Notes: a model not told the origin generated them from the sequence alone. A DNA stretch of 64,000 nt from Thalassovita mangrovi (GCF_009857745.1 NZ_WWEN01000003.1:62001-126000), one strand, 5' to 3'. Shown: positions 8,484-18,277, counted from the first letter of the stretch. Numbers and translations are program-made.

Positions 8484-10001
8484 ATGACATATCCCAAACC
8501 CGTTGTTCTGTGCATTCTCGATGGCTGGGGGCTCAGCGCCGAAACCAAGGGCAATGCCCCGGCGCAAGCCAATACCCCGAACTTCGACCGGATCATGGCC
8601 GATTGCCCGCATAACCAGCTGATCACCCATGGCCCCGATGTCGGGCTGCCCAGCGGCCAGATGGGCAATTCCGAAGTCGGTCACACCAATATCGGCGCCG
8701 GCCGGGTGGTGGCGATGGACCTGGGCCAGATCGACCTGGCGATCGAGGATGGCAGTTTCTTTTCCAACGAGGCGCTGCAGGGCTTCATCGCCAAGCTGAA
8801 GGCCTCGGGCGGCACCGCGCATCTGATGGGGCTGGTGTCGGATGGCGGGGTGCACGGGCACCTCACCCACATCATCGCCGCGATCAAGGCGATCACCGAG
8901 GGCGGCGTGCCGGTGGTTCTGCACGCGATCACCGACGGGCGCGACGTGGCGCCGAAATCGGCCTTCACCTATTTCGAGGAACTGGAAGCGGCGCTGCCCG
9001 AAGGCGCCCGGATCGGCACCGTCACCGGGCGCTATTTCGCGATGGATCGTGACAACCGCTGGGAACGAGTATCGGAGGCCTATGCCGCGATGATCAAGGG
9101 TGAGGGCGGCCATTCCGCCAGCGCCCATGCCGCCGTCGACGCGGCTTACCAGCGCGAGGAGTCGGACGAATTCATCACCGCCACGGTGATCGGCGATTAC
9201 AAGGGCGCCAAGGATGGCGACGGGTTCTTCTGCCTGAACTTCCGCGCCGACCGGGCGCGGGAAATCCTGCGCGCCATCGGCGAACCGGGCTTTGCCGATT
9301 TCGACACCGGCACCCGCCCCGACTGGGCCGCTTTGCTGGGCATGGTGGAATATTCCGAAGGCCATAACGCCTATATGGAAACCGTGTTCCCGGCGCGCGA
9401 CATCGTCAACACGCTGGGCGCCTGGGTCGCCAAGCAGGGCAAGCGGCAGTTCCGCCTCGCCGAGACCGAAAAATACCCCCATGTCACCTTCTTCCTGAAC
9501 GGAGGCAAGGAAGACCCCGAGGTGGGCGAAGACCGCTACATGGCGCCCTCGCCCAAGGTGGCGACCTACGACCTGCAGCCGGAAATGTCCGCCGGTGAGG
9601 TAACCGAACATTTCGTCAAGGCGATCGAGGACGGTTACGACCTGATCGTGACCAACTACGCCAATCCCGACATGGTCGGCCATACCGGCGATCTGAAGGC
9701 GGCGATCAAGGCTTGCGAGGCAGTGGACCAGGGCCTGGGCCAGGTCATCACGGCGCTGGAAAAGGCGGGCGGCGCGATGATCGTCACCGCCGATCACGGC
9801 AATTGCGAACAGATGATCGACCCCGAAACCGGCGGGCCGCATACCGCCCATACGATCAACCCGGTGCCGGTGATCCTGGTCGGCGGGCCCGAGGGCGCCA
9901 AGCTGCGCCAGGGCCGTCTGTCCGATCTCGCCCCCACCCTGCTGGAGCTGATGGGCCTGCCGCAGCCGGCGGAAATGACCGGGAAAAGCCTGCTGGAATG
10001 A
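8484..10001 (+). CDS. gpmI: 2,3-bisphosphoglycerate-independent phosphoglycerate mutase
   Basis: A 505-aa alkaline-phosphatase-superfamily enzyme that interconverts 3- and 2-phosphoglycerate using Mn2+. Visible metal and catalytic positions are Asp13 in ILDGWG and Ser63 in GNSEVGHTNIGAGR (the phosphoserine nucleophile). Later metal ligands lie in NYANPDMVGHTGD and TADHGNCEQM. The ATG at 8484 is preceded by GAAGGG. It overlaps the next gene by 4 bp (ATGA). Confidence 0.97.
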   Translation: MTYPKPVVLCILDGWGLSAETKGNAPAQANTPNFDRIMADCPHNQLITHGPDVGLPSGQMGNSEVGHTNIGAGRVVAMDLGQIDLAIEDGSFFSNEALQGFIAKLKASGGTAHLMGLVSDGGVHGHLTHIIAAIKAITEGGVPVVLHAITDGRDVAPKSAFTYFEELEAALPEGARIGTVTGRYFAMDRDNRWERVSEAYAAMIKGEGGHSASAHAAVDAAYQREESDEFITATVIGDYKGAKDGDGFFCLNFRADRAREILRAIGEPGFADFDTGTRPDWAALLGMVEYSEGHNAYMETVFPARDIVNTLGAWVAKQGKRQFRLAETEKYPHVTFFLNGGKEDPEVGEDRYMAPSPKVATYDLQPEMSAGEVTEHFVKAIEDGYDLIVTNYANPDMVGHTGDLKAAIKACEAVDQGLGQVITALEKAGGAMIVTADHGNCEQMIDPETGGPHTAHTINPVPVILVGGPEGAKLRQGRLSDLAPTLLELMGLPQPAEMTGKSLLE

Positions 10002-11131
10002 TCCGCGCCTGTCTCACCGCCCTTTGCCTTGCCAGCGCTCTGCCCGCCTGGGCCGAACCCGATCCGGCTGCGCTGGCCGAAGCGGCGGCGGAACGGCTCG
10101 ACACTGCGGCGACCGCCTTGTCGAAGGCCGACAGCGCCCGCGACCGGGTCAAGGCGCTGTCGGAAACGCTGCGCGCCTATGAGGACGGGCTGGAAGCGAT
10201 GCGCGAAGGGCTGCGCCGGGTGTCGCTGCGCGAGGCGCAGTTGGCCAGCGAATTGCAGGCCCGCGAGGGCGAAGTCGCCCGGCTGCTGGGCGCGCTGCAA
10301 TCGCTGTCGGCCACGCCCGCGCCGGTGCTGATGCTGCACCCCGACGGCCCCGCCGACACCGCCCGCGCCGGCATGTTGCTGGCCGATGTCACCCCGGCGC
10401 TGACCGAAAAGGCCGACCGGCTGCGAGCCCAGCTGGAAGAGGTGTCAACACTGCGCAGCCTACAGCAGAACGCGGTCGAGACGCTGGAAAAGGGACTGAA
10501 CGGCGTGCAGCAGGCCCGCGCCGAACTGAGCCAGGCCATGGCCGACCGCACCAACCTGCCGCGCCGCTTCACCGAGGACCCGGTGAAGACCGCGATCCTG
10601 ATCGCCTCGGCCGAAACGCTGTCGGGCTTCGCCAGCGGGCTGAGCCAGATCGCCGAGAACGAAGCCCCCGGCAGCCTGCCGGACATCGCCCATCGCAAGG
10701 GCCAGCTGCCGCTGCCGGCGCAGGGCGTGGTGCTGCGCCGCGCGGGTGAGGCGGACGCGACCGGCATTTCCCGCCCCGGCCTGATCCTGGCGACCCGGCC
10801 CCGCGCCTTGGTCAGCACCCCCACAGCGGCAACAATCCGCTACCAGGGGCCGCTGCTCGATTACGGCAATGTGATGATCCTTGAACCCCAGGCGGGGCTG
10901 TTGTTCGTTTTCGCCGGGCTCGATGTGGTTTATGGACAGATCGGACAGGTCCTGCCGTCGGGCAGCCCGATCGGGCTGATGGGCGGGCAGGACGCGGAAA
11001 TCGGCGCCATTCTGTCCCAGTCGGGCAATGGGGCTGGTGCTGAGGCGACAGAAACGCTCTATATAGAGATCAGAGAAGACAACGTGCCGGTCGATCCGGA
11101 AACGTGGTTCACAACCGGGAAGGATAACTGA
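9998..11131 (+). CDS. EnvC-like murein hydrolase activator with degenerate LytM (M23) domain
   Basis: A 377-aa exported protein: signal peptide at residues 1-18 (ending AWA), a long coiled coil of about 20-215, then a C-terminal LytM-like domain. The LytM domain lacks the zinc ligands. Where active M23 enzymes have H-x-H in a YAHL motif, this one has LLFVFAGLDVV, and the first histidine is also missing. EnvC of E. coli is likewise catalytically dead and activates amidases at the septum, so the same role is inferred. Translation is coupled to gpmI by an ATGA overlap; ctpA follows after 3 nt. Confidence 0.85.
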   Translation: MIRACLTALCLASALPAWAEPDPAALAEAAAERLDTAATALSKADSARDRVKALSETLRAYEDGLEAMREGLRRVSLREAQLASELQAREGEVARLLGALQSLSATPAPVLMLHPDGPADTARAGMLLADVTPALTEKADRLRAQLEEVSTLRSLQQNAVETLEKGLNGVQQARAELSQAMADRTNLPRRFTEDPVKTAILIASAETLSGFASGLSQIAENEAPGSLPDIAHRKGQLPLPAQGVVLRRAGEADATGISRPGLILATRPRALVSTPTAATIRYQGPLLDYGNVMILEPQAGLLFVFAGLDVVYGQIGQVLPSGSPIGLMGGQDAEIGAILSQSGNGAGAEATETLYIEIREDNVPVDPETWFTTGKDN

Positions 11132-11134
11132 GCG

Positions 11135-12469
11135 ATGAAGAAATTCGTCATGGCCGCGGTGGGCGGTACTCTGGCCGGGCTGATTGCCACCACCCAGGTG
11201 GCCGGGCCGCTGCTGGCGCAGGAAGCCGCGAAACAGACGAATGTCTATGAGCAGCTCGACCTGTTCGGCGACATCTTCGAACGCATCCGCGCCCAGTATG
11301 TCGAGGAAGTGGACGAGAAGAAACTGATCGAGGCGGCGATCAACGGCATGTTGACCTCGCTCGATCCGCATTCCAGTTACCTGTCGCCCGACGACGCAGC
11401 CGATATGCGGGTGCAGACCCGCGGCCAGTTCGGCGGATTGGGCATCGAGGTCACCCAGGAAGAGGGCTTCGTCAAGGTGGTGTCGCCGATGGACGGCACC
11501 CCGGCGGCCGAGGCCGGGATCGAGGCGGGCGATTTCATCACCCATGTCGACGGCGAAAGCCTGCTCGGGCTCGGGCTCGACGAAGCGGTCGACCTGATGC
11601 GTGGCCCGGTGGGCAGCGAAATCATCATCACCGTTGTGCGCGAAGGCGAAGCGGAACCGTTCGACGTTTCGATCATCCGCGACACGATCAAGCTGCAGGC
11701 TGTGCGCGCCCGCACCGAGGGCAACACCGTCGTGCTGCGGGTCACCACCTTCAACGACCAGACCTATCCGGGCCTCGAAGAGGGGCTGAAAAAGGCGGTC
11801 GAGGACCTGGGGGGCATGGACAAGGTGAACGGCTTCATCCTCGACCTGCGCAACAACCCGGGCGGGCTGCTGACACAGGCGATCCAGGTCTCCGACGCGT
11901 TCCTCGAAGGCGGCGAAATCGTGTCCACCCGCGGCCGTATCCCGTCCGAGGGCGACCGCTACAACGCCACCCCGGGCGACCTGGCGGAAGGCAAGCCCGT
12001 CGTGGTGCTGATCAATGGCGGCTCGGCCTCGGCGTCGGAAATCGTGTCGGGCGCGCTGCAGGATCACCACCGCGCCATCGTGGTCGGCACCAAGAGCTTC
12101 GGCAAGGGATCGGTGCAGACGGTGATGCCGCTGCGCGGTGACGGCGCGATGCGTCTGACCACGGCGCGCTATTACACGCCGTCGGGCCGGTCGATCCAGA
12201 ACCTGGGCGTGTCGCCCGACATCGTGGTCGAACAGCCCCGCCGCGCTCCCGAGGCCGAAGCGGATGACACCGCCGCCCGCCGCACCCGCTCCGAGGCGGA
12301 CCTGCGCGGCAGCCTGTCCAACGACAGCCTGAGCGAGGACGAGATCAAGCAGATCGAGGACGAACGCGCCAAGGCCGAGGAAGCCGCCAAGCTGCGCGAG
12401 GAAGATTACCAGCTCGCCTATGCGGTCGACCTGCTGATGGGCCTGTCGAAGATCGACCTCAAGGACTGA
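11135..12469 (+). CDS. ctpA: carboxy-terminal processing protease (S41 family)
   Basis: A 444-aa exported protease: N-terminal hydrophobic segment, PDZ domain (about residues 90-175, [20 protein letters not shown]) and the S41 catalytic domain. The nucleophile is in [15 protein letters not shown] and the lysine in [13 protein letters not shown] charged tail rich in E, K and R follows. It acts in the periplasm, and its pairing with the EnvC-like gene points to control of cell-wall hydrolases. That link is inferred. Confidence 0.94.
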   Translation: MKKFVMAAVGGTLAGLIATTQVAGPLLAQEAAKQTNVYEQLDLFGDIFERIRAQYVEEVDEKKLIEAAINGMLTSLDPHSSYLSPDDAADMRVQTRGQFGGLGIEVTQEEGFVKVVSPMDGTPAAEAGIEAGDFITHVDGESLLGLGLDEAVDLMRGPVGSEIIITVVREGEAEPFDVSIIRDTIKLQAVRARTEGNTVVLRVTTFNDQTYPGLEEGLKKAVEDLGGMDKVNGFILDLRNNPGGLLTQAIQVSDAFLEGGEIVSTRGRIPSEGDRYNATPGDLAEGKPVVVLINGGSASASEIVSGALQDHHRAIVVGTKSFGKGSVQTVMPLRGDGAMRLTTARYYTPSGRSIQNLGVSPDIVVEQPRRAPEAEADDTAARRTRSEADLRGSLSNDSLSEDEIKQIEDERAKAEEAAKLREEDYQLAYAVDLLMGLSKIDLKD

Positions 12470-12495
12470 TCGTCCGGAACAGACCGAAACAACGC

Positions 12496-12522
12496 CGCCC
12501 CCGCGACAGCTTCGCGGGGGCG
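12496..12522 (+). terminator. GC-rich hairpin after ctpA
   Basis: CGCCCCCGCGA and TCGCGGGGGCG form a perfect 11-bp stem with a 5-nt loop. No T-run follows, so it may attenuate rather than stop transcription into rppH. Confidence 0.5.
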
Positions 12523-12548
12523 CCTCCATCCCGGGACCAGGATCACCG

Positions 12549-13031
12549 ATGACACCCGCAGAAATCGCCAAACTGCCCTATCGCCACTGCGTCGGCGTGA
12601 TGCTCGCCAACCCGCAGGGCCAGGTCTTCGTCGGCCAGCGCATCGACACGCCCGGCCCGGCCTGGCAGATGCCCCAGGGCGGCATCGACAAGGGCGAAAC
12701 CCCGCAACAGGCCGCGCTGCGTGAGCTGTGGGAAGAAACCGGCATCCCCGCCGATCTGGTGCGGATCGAGGCGGAAACCGAAGACTGGCTGACCTACGAG
12801 CTGCCGCATGACCTGGTGCCCAAGATCTGGAAAGGCCGCTATCGCGGTCAGGAACAGAAATGGTTCCTCGCCCGGTTCGAAGGCAGCGACAGCGACGTGA
12901 ATATCGAAACCGATCACCCGGAATTTTCCCGCTGGCAATGGCTGTCGCCCGATCACCTGGTGGAAAACATCGTGCCGTTCAAACGCGCCGTCTATACCAA
13001 GGTGCTGAACGCCTTTCGCGCCAAGATCTGA
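12549..13031 (+). CDS. rppH: RNA pyrophosphohydrolase (Nudix)
   Basis: A 160-aa Nudix hydrolase with the full box: [14 protein letters not shown] followed by RELWEETGI (about residues 42-64). The substrate-side blocks YRHCVGVML and [17 protein letters not shown] are typical of RppH, which removes pyrophosphate from 5' triphosphate mRNA ends and triggers decay. It is adjacent to ctpA, as in many alphaproteobacteria, but separated by an 80-base spacer containing a GC-rich hairpin. Confidence 0.93.
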   Translation: MTPAEIAKLPYRHCVGVMLANPQGQVFVGQRIDTPGPAWQMPQGGIDKGETPQQAALRELWEETGIPADLVRIEAETEDWLTYELPHDLVPKIWKGRYRGQEQKWFLARFEGSDSDVNIETDHPEFSRWQWLSPDHLVENIVPFKRAVYTKVLNAFRAKI

Positions 13032-13042
13032 CCCTCATCCGA

Positions 13043-13110
13043 GCTTTTTCTTGGTCCAAGTACCCTAGCCGAAGGCGCGAGGCGCGCAACGCCTGCCGCG
13101 CGGCGCGACC
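13043..13110. repeat. diverged copy of the dispersed intergenic repeat
   Basis: CTTTTTCTTGGTCCAAGTAC resembles the TTCTTCTTGGCCAAAATACT core of other copies and is followed by GC-rich complementary segments (GCGCGAGGCGCG and CGCGCGGCGCG). It is the weakest member of the family. It lies between the convergent rppH and asparaginase genes. Confidence 0.45.
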
Positions 13111-13158
13111 CTCCCCTTGCCGCCCGCGCAACGGCAGACGCGCCGCCTCTCTTAAAAA

Positions 13159-14154
13159 TCAGCAGAACCCGGCAGCGGGCCGGATGATCCCGGTGTCGAT
13201 GGCGCGCCAGTTGCGGATCGGCGCGTTCATCCGCTTCAGCGTCGCCGGGTGGTTCGGGTCCAACAGCCCCAGCTTCACCAGGATCGCCGCGATGGCGCAT
13301 TCCGCCCCGCGGGTCGATCCGTCGGTGACCTTCAGCGCCACGCCCAGCTTGCGCTCGGGGATGATGGCGATGAAAAACGCCTCCGCCCCGGTCTTCAGCG
13401 CCACCCGGCCGCCCATCGCGCGCATCAGTTCGGTACAGGCGCGGCCCTCGCCCGCCACCAGCTCGGGATAAGCCACCATCGCCTTGCGCAGCCGCGCCGC
13501 CGCCTCGGCGCGCACGCCCGACCGGTCCTCGGCGGAGGCGAAATAGGCCATCGCCCGCGCCATGCCGTGCAGCGACACGGCGAAATTGGGCGCCGAACAG
13601 CCGTCGATCACGTGACCGGGGCTGGGTTCGCCGCAGACATCCTCGAACGCCTCCAGGCAGGCCTGCTGCACCGGGTGGTCGAAATCGACATAGTCCGGCC
13701 CCGCCCCCAGATGCTTGGTCAGCGTCAGGAACCCGGTATGCTTACCGGAACAGTTGTTGTGGATCTGGCAGGGCTGTTGCCCGGCCCGGATCAGCGCATC
13801 GCGCATCTCGATATCGCGCGGTTCCTGCGCGCCGCAGCGGAAATCGTCTTCGCCCCGGCCGATATGATCCAGCCAGGCTTGCACCCGGTCGGTATGGATC
13901 GCCGCCGCGTTATGCGACGCACAGGCCAGCGCCAGGTGTTCTTCCCACAAACGATAGGCATCTGCCGCACCGCTTTCCACCAGCGGCAGGGCCTGAATCA
14001 TCTTCGAGGACGACCGCGGCAGCACCACGATTTCAGGATCGCCCCAGGCCTCGACGATCTGACCGCTGTCGTCGCAGATCACCGCGTGACCATGGTGGAC
14101 GCTTTCCAGAAAGTCGCCACGCCATACTTCTGCCATCGGGACCGGGTTTGTCAT
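13159..14154 (-). CDS. type II L-asparaginase of the Rhizobium etli family
   Basis: A 331-aa protein of the thermolabile R. etli-type asparaginase family (Asparaginase_II), unrelated to the E. coli enzymes. The catalytic SxxK serine and lysine fall at Ser48 and Lys51 (RSSSK). Cys135 and Lys138 in HNNCSGKHTGF match the zinc/active-site positions known for that family, and DGCSAPNFAVSLHG supplies the second cysteine. It hydrolyses asparagine to aspartate and ammonia, probably in the cytoplasm. It starts at an ATG at 14154, divergent from the IalB-like gene. The family call is firm; the physiological substrate is inferred. Confidence 0.9.
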   Translation of the reverse strand: MTNPVPMAEVWRGDFLESVHHGHAVICDDSGQIVEAWGDPEIVVLPRSSSKMIQALPLVESGAADAYRLWEEHLALACASHNAAAIHTDRVQAWLDHIGRGEDDFRCGAQEPRDIEMRDALIRAGQQPCQIHNNCSGKHTGFLTLTKHLGAGPDYVDFDHPVQQACLEAFEDVCGEPSPGHVIDGCSAPNFAVSLHGMARAMAYFASAEDRSGVRAEAAARLRKAMVAYPELVAGEGRACTELMRAMGGRVALKTGAEAFFIAIIPERKLGVALKVTDGSTRGAECAIAAILVKLGLLDPNHPATLKRMNAPIRNWRAIDTGIIRPAAGFC

Positions 14155-14342
14155 TGTCTGCCTCGTTTCAACTCTATGCGATCTCTGTGCGATTTTCCGC
14201 CAATTGCCCTTTCGCCGCTGGCGGCTTTCGGACTATTGTTGCAATGTCGAGCGCGATACGCCCTTTCGCCCCAAGACGCCACACCAAGGCGCGCGAAAAG
14301 GCAAGCAGGAATTGAGGCAAAGACAGCTGGAGGCTGGATCGA

Positions 14343-14870
14343 ATGATTTCACGTTTTGTAAGCGGCATTGCCGGGGCCGCAATGGTGCTGGCCGCCACGG
14401 GTGCATGGGCGCAGCAGACGAGCGATAATCAGGTAGCCGCCAAGACGGACTGGAGCGTTTTCGAGGACAGCGATCCGCGCGAATGCTGGGCGGTGTCGTC
14501 ACCGAAGGAAACCGTGAACACCAAGGATGGCCGCGTGGTCGCGGTGCGCCGCAGCGACATCCTGTTGATGGCCTTCTACCGCCCCGGCGCCGGGGCCAAC
14601 GGTCAGATCACCTTCACCGGCGGCTATCCCTTCGCGCCCGGTTCCAACGTCAACCTGACCATCGACGACAACAGTTTCGAGCTGTTCACCGAGGGTGAAT
14701 GGGCCTGGCCCGCCACCCCCACCGATGACGCCAAGATCATCACCGCAATGAAGCGCGGCAAATCCGCCGTCCTGACCGCGCATTCGTCGCGTGGCACCAA
14801 CACCAAGGACACGTTTTCGCTGCTGGGCTTCACCGCCGCAGTGGAAGAGGCCGAAAAGCGCTGCAAGTAA
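14343..14870 (+). CDS. exported IalB-like (invasion-associated locus B family) protein
   Basis: A 175-aa protein with a clear signal peptide (residues 1-23, ending GAWA-QQT) and the IalB fold pattern: WSVFEDSDPRECWAVSSP, SDILLMAFYRPGA, and a terminal Cys (EEAEKRCK). The two cysteines could form a disulfide. The family is widespread in environmental alphaproteobacteria, so no virulence role should be inferred. A terminator follows. Confidence 0.85.
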   Translation: MISRFVSGIAGAAMVLAATGAWAQQTSDNQVAAKTDWSVFEDSDPRECWAVSSPKETVNTKDGRVVAVRRSDILLMAFYRPGAGANGQITFTGGYPFAPGSNVNLTIDDNSFELFTEGEWAWPATPTDDAKIITAMKRGKSAVLTAHSSRGTNTKDTFSLLGFTAAVEEAEKRCK

Positions 14871-14893
14871 GCGAGCCTTCAGTGTGGACAGAC

Positions 14894-14920
14894 AAGGCGG
14901 CCTTTCGGGGCCGCTTTTTT
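14894..14920 (+). terminator. Rho-independent terminator after the IalB-like gene
   Basis: GCGGCC and GGCCGC pair across TTTCGG, flanked by AA/TT pairs and followed by TTTTTT. It is a classic intrinsic terminator 24 bases past the stop codon. Confidence 0.9.
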
Positions 14921-14994
14921 ATGTCGCACATATCTTTTGGCTTTGCCGTCCGAATCCTATATGAAGCGCATTCACCCTCGATAGGACTGAAGAA

Positions 14995-16182
14995 ATGACG
15001 GCCGACGCACCGATCACCCAGGATGTTATGACGATCCCCCGGAAACTGCCCGAGGGGCCGGTCAACCTTGTCGGCCTGACCCGCGACAAGCTGCGCGAGG
15101 CTTTGCTTTCGATCGGCACACCGGAAAAGCAGGCCAAGATGCGGGTGAACCAGATCTGGCAATGGATCTATCAATGGGGCGTGCGCGATTTCGCCGAGAT
15201 GACCAACCTGTCCAAGGCCTATCGTGCCCAGTTGGCAGAACATTTCGTCATCGAAATCCCCGAAGTGGTGTCGAAACAGGTCAGCGCCGACGGCACTCGC
15301 AAATACCTGGTCCGCATCGCCGGCGGGCACGAAGTCGAAGTGGTCTATATCCCCGAAACCGATCGTGGCACGCTTTGCGTGTCCAGCCAGGTCGGCTGCA
15401 CGCTGACCTGCTCCTTCTGTCATACCGGCACGCAAAAACTGGTGCGCAACCTGACGGCGGGCGAAATCGTCGGCCAGATCATGATGGCGCGCGACGATCT
15501 GGACGAATGGCCCGAACCCGGCGTCGGCACCGGCGAAGCAGGTCCGCGCCTGCTGTCCAACATCGTGCTGATGGGCATGGGGGAACCGCTTTACAATTTC
15601 GACAACGTGCGCGACGCGATGAAGATCGCGATGGATGGCGAAGGCATTTCGCTGTCGCGCCGCCGCATCACGCTGTCGACCTCGGGCGTGGTGCCCGAAA
15701 TCGCCAAATGCGCCGAGGAAATCGGCTGCCTGCTGGCGGTGTCGTTCCACGCCACCACCGACGAGGTGCGCGACAAGCTGGTGCCGATCAACAAGCGCTG
15801 GAACATCGAGACATTGCTGGACGCGCTGCGCGCCTATCCGAAACTGTCGAACAGCGAACGGATCACCTTCGAATACGTGATGCTGAAGGACGTGAACGAC
15901 ACCGATGAGGACGCCCGACGCCTGGTCAAGCTGATCAAGGGCATCCCGGCCAAGATCAACCTGATCCCGTTCAACGAATGGCCCGGGTCGCCCTATCAGC
16001 GTTCCGACTGGGACCGGATCGAAAAATTCGCCGACATCATCTACAAGGCCGGTTATGCCAGCCCGATCCGCACCCCGCGCGGCGAAGACATCATGGCTGC
16101 CTGCGGCCAGCTGAAATCGGCCACCGAACGCGCCCGCAAATCCCGCGCCCAGATCGCGGCCGAGGCGGGGCTGTCGGAATAA
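14995..16182 (+). CDS. rlmN: dual-specificity RNA methyltransferase RlmN
   Basis: A 395-aa radical-SAM enzyme. The cluster motif CTLTCSFC (Cx3Cx2C) lies near residue 137, with MGMGEPLYN and [18 protein letters not shown] typical of RlmN. The C-terminal catalytic cysteine is in [12 protein letters not shown]. It makes 2-methyladenosine at A2503 of 23S rRNA and A37 of some tRNAs. It stands as a single gene between a terminator and a set of hairpins. Confidence 0.96.
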   Translation: MTADAPITQDVMTIPRKLPEGPVNLVGLTRDKLREALLSIGTPEKQAKMRVNQIWQWIYQWGVRDFAEMTNLSKAYRAQLAEHFVIEIPEVVSKQVSADGTRKYLVRIAGGHEVEVVYIPETDRGTLCVSSQVGCTLTCSFCHTGTQKLVRNLTAGEIVGQIMMARDDLDEWPEPGVGTGEAGPRLLSNIVLMGMGEPLYNFDNVRDAMKIAMDGEGISLSRRRITLSTSGVVPEIAKCAEEIGCLLAVSFHATTDEVRDKLVPINKRWNIETLLDALRAYPKLSNSERITFEYVMLKDVNDTDEDARRLVKLIKGIPAKINLIPFNEWPGSPYQRSDWDRIEKFADIIYKAGYASPIRTPRGEDIMAACGQLKSATERARKSRAQIAAEAGLSE

Positions 16183-16212
16183 GCCACCCAAATCCCATGG
16201 TTTGAGACAGAG

Positions 16213-16275
16213 GCAAGGCGCTTTAAAACGCCTTGCTGCAAGCCTGTTCGAACGGGCTTGCCCCCGGCCAGGGGC
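16213..16275. repeat. three consecutive hairpins between rlmN and a small gene
   Basis: Stem 1 is GCAAGGCG/CGCCTTGC (16213-16220 and 16229-16236). Stem 2 is CAAGCC/GGCTTG (16239-16244 and 16255-16260) around the palindrome GTTCGAAC. Stem 3 is GCCCC/GGGGC (16260-16264 and 16271-16275). None has a T-run. They may protect the rlmN 3' end or be a structured small RNA. Confidence 0.55.
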
Positions 16276-16409
16276 AAGGTAGCCGCAACAATTCTGCCCC
16301 GAAGGGCCTATTGTTCCCCATTTTCACACAATTGCCCCGTTTCGGCACATTTTCAGCCGCACTCCGCTGGCACCAATTCTGCAGCAACTTAGGCGCAGGA
16401 GGTATTGCC

Positions 16410-16625
16410 ATGATTGCGAATGAAATGACGACCCAAGCCGCAGAACAGCGCGAACTCTTGGCCCTGATCCGGTCCGAGCGGGAAAAATCCGTGTCGGTCC
16501 GCGAATGGAAACACCGCCTGGTGGGCTATGGCTATGCCGTCCGCAACACCGATCATGGCGACGTGATTTCGCGCTTCGGATCGCAGGAAGAACTCTGCGG
16601 CATTCCGGCCGAATTGCTGCATTAA
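16410..16625 (+). CDS. small conserved-looking protein of unknown function
   Basis: A 71-aa protein with a strong SD (CAGGAGG) 8 bases before the ATG at 16410. It has an N-terminal helix rich in E, Q and R (TTQAAEQRELLALIRSER), then a basic patch (REWKHRLVGYGYAVRNT). No membrane segment or cysteine motif is seen. Its stop overlaps the stop of the convergent LOG-family gene. I do not recognise the family. Confidence 0.65.
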   Translation: MIANEMTTQAAEQRELLALIRSEREKSVSVREWKHRLVGYGYAVRNTDHGDVISRFGSQEELCGIPAELLH

Positions 16626-17473
16626 GCCTCGACGTCGGGGATACGATCGCGCCGGGTTCCGGCCCATTGCCAGTCGGAGATGATATCGACCGCGTCCTGC
16701 GCCGTTTCGACAAAGCGAAACAGGTCCAGGTCCTCGGGTGAAATCGTGCCCGCGTCCTTCAGCGCTTCCCAGTTGACGATCCGGCGCCAGAAGGATTCGC
16801 CGAACAGCAGGAACGGCACCCGTTCCATCCGCCCGGTCTGAATCAGCGTCAGGCTTTCGAACATTTCGTCCAGCGTGCCGAAGCCGCCGGGGAAAATGCA
16901 CACCGCCTTCGCCCGCATCAGGAAATGCATCTTGCGGATGGCGAAGTAGTGGAAATTGAAACTCAGGTCCGGCGTCACATATTCGTTCGGCGCCTGTTCA
17001 TGCGGCAAGACGATGTTCAGGCCGATCGAAATACCGCCCGCTTCCGTCGCCCCTTTGTTGCCCGCCTCCATCACGCCGGGGCCGCCACCGGTGCAGATGA
17101 CGTAATCGTGCTTGCCGTTGCCCAGCCCCTTCAGCGTCATCAGCCGGGAAAATTCCCGCGCCTCTTCGTAATATCTGCTGAGTTCGGCCAGGGTTTCGGT
17201 CTTCGCCGTATGCTTCCTGTCGGGGCTCGGGATTCGCGCGCCGCCGAACAGAACGACGGTGCTTTCCACCCCGTATTCGTCCAGCAGCATCTGCGGCTTC
17301 AGCAATTCCAGCTGCAGCCGCACCGGGCGCAATTCATCACGGCAGAGGAAATCGTTGTCGTTGAAGGCCAGCCGGTAGGATGGCGCTCGCGTCTGCGGCG
17401 TGTCCGGCACCCCACGCGAGGTTTCGATATCGGTCGGGGCGTCGCGAAATACGCTGCGGCGATCGTCTTTCAT
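16622..17473 (-). CDS. LOG-family (TIGR00730-type) protein, possible nucleotide phosphoribohydrolase
   Basis: A 283-aa protein with the LOG signatures GGGPGVMEAGNKGATEAGG and FPGGFGTLDEMFE (the PGGxGTxxE motif), preceded by an N-terminal extension of about 90 residues. Members are often misannotated as lysine decarboxylases; characterised ones cleave the N-glycosidic bond of nucleoside monophosphates. The start is ATG 17473, preceded by AAGGAGG. Long upstream in-frame sequence is antisense to bioR and is rejected. Confidence 0.88.
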   Translation of the reverse strand: MKDDRRSVFRDAPTDIETSRGVPDTPQTRAPSYRLAFNDNDFLCRDELRPVRLQLELLKPQMLLDEYGVESTVVLFGGARIPSPDRKHTAKTETLAELSRYYEEAREFSRLMTLKGLGNGKHDYVICTGGGPGVMEAGNKGATEAGGISIGLNIVLPHEQAPNEYVTPDLSFNFHYFAIRKMHFLMRAKAVCIFPGGFGTLDEMFESLTLIQTGRMERVPFLLFGESFWRRIVNWEALKDAGTISPEDLDLFRFVETAQDAVDIISDWQWAGTRRDRIPDVEA

Positions 17474-17589
17474 TCGGCGATCCTCCTTGCTGGAATAATG
17501 TTCCCAAGACCTAGCGCGGAACCGGCGGGGACGCCAGCGGCGCCGGGGGCCTGTCCCGATTATCCGCTTGTCGCGGGCGCTTGTCGAAA

Positions 17590-17599
17590 TTATAGATAA
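17590..17599. promoter_or_regulatory. BioR box at the bioR start
   Basis: TTATAGATAA matches the known alphaproteobacterial BioR consensus TTATMKATAA at every position. It ends three bases before the bioR ATG, so bound BioR would cover the start region. This suggests tight autoregulation and probably a very short or absent leader. Confidence 0.85.
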
Positions 17600-17602
17600 T
17601 CT

Positions 17603-18226
17603 ATGAGCGAAACGCCTGCCATCACCGCCGACCGCATCTATGACACCCTCTCGCAACGGATCATCCGGGGCGAATTGGCGCCGGGCGAAAAGCTGCGCCA
17701 GGATCATATCGCGCGGGAATTCGACACCAGCCACGTACCGGTGCGCGAAGCCCTGCTGAAGCTGCAGGCGCATGGGCTGGCGGTCAGCCAGCCGCGGCGC
17801 GGGATGCGGGTTTCGGCGCTGGACCCGGCCGAGCTGCGCGAGATCACCGAAATGCGCGTGGTCCTGGAAGACCTGGCACTGCATCACGCCTGCTTCCAAA
17901 TGACCAACGCCGATTTCGCCAAGGCCGATGCCGCCCGCAAGGCCTGCGATGAAGCCGAGGACCTGCCAACGTGGGAAGCCCGCAACCGGGCCTTTCATCG
18001 CGCGATCCTTGCCCCGTGCGGTATGCCCCGGCTGATGGCCGCGATCGACGACCTGCACATGGCCAGCGCGCGGCACCTGCTGGCCAGCTGGCAAAGCGGC
18101 TGGCAGCAGCGCGAAGACAAGGAACACGCGGCGATCCTCATGCTGATGCGCCGCCGCGATGCCGAAGGCGCCGCCGACCTGCTGCGCCGCCACCTGCGCC
18201 GCGCCGACCGGATTTCCCGCCGATAA
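17603..18226 (+). CDS. bioR: GntR-family biotin regulator BioR
   Basis: A 207-aa FCD-type GntR regulator. The winged helix spans residues 10-75 (GELAPGEKLRQDHIAREFDT, then HVPVREALLKLQ) and the FCD effector domain follows. Identification as BioR rests on context: bioY lies directly downstream and boxes matching TTATMKATAA precede both genes. BioR represses biotin synthesis and uptake genes in alphaproteobacteria. No SD is visible before the ATG, so leaderless translation is possible. No bio biosynthesis genes are in this window. Confidence 0.9.
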   Translation: MSETPAITADRIYDTLSQRIIRGELAPGEKLRQDHIAREFDTSHVPVREALLKLQAHGLAVSQPRRGMRVSALDPAELREITEMRVVLEDLALHHACFQMTNADFAKADAARKACDEAEDLPTWEARNRAFHRAILAPCGMPRLMAAIDDLHMASARHLLASWQSGWQQREDKEHAAILMLMRRRDAEGAADLLRRHLRRADRISRR

Positions 18227-18277
18227 ACCCCTGACCGGGCAGGCATTTCAACCCCGCTCAAATTCCGCCTTGCAAAA

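Noticed and set aside
10460-12571. 703-aa minus-strand frame opposite ctpA and the EnvC-like gene
   Set aside because: Antisense shadow produced by strong GC third-position bias.
16233-16409. N-terminal extension of the 71-aa gene back to 16233
   Set aside because: It would translate through three RNA hairpins; a much better SD-ATG is at 16410.
17474-18193. N-terminal extension of the LOG-family gene across bioR
   Set aside because: Antisense to bioR; AAGGAGG with ATG at 17473 is the evident start.
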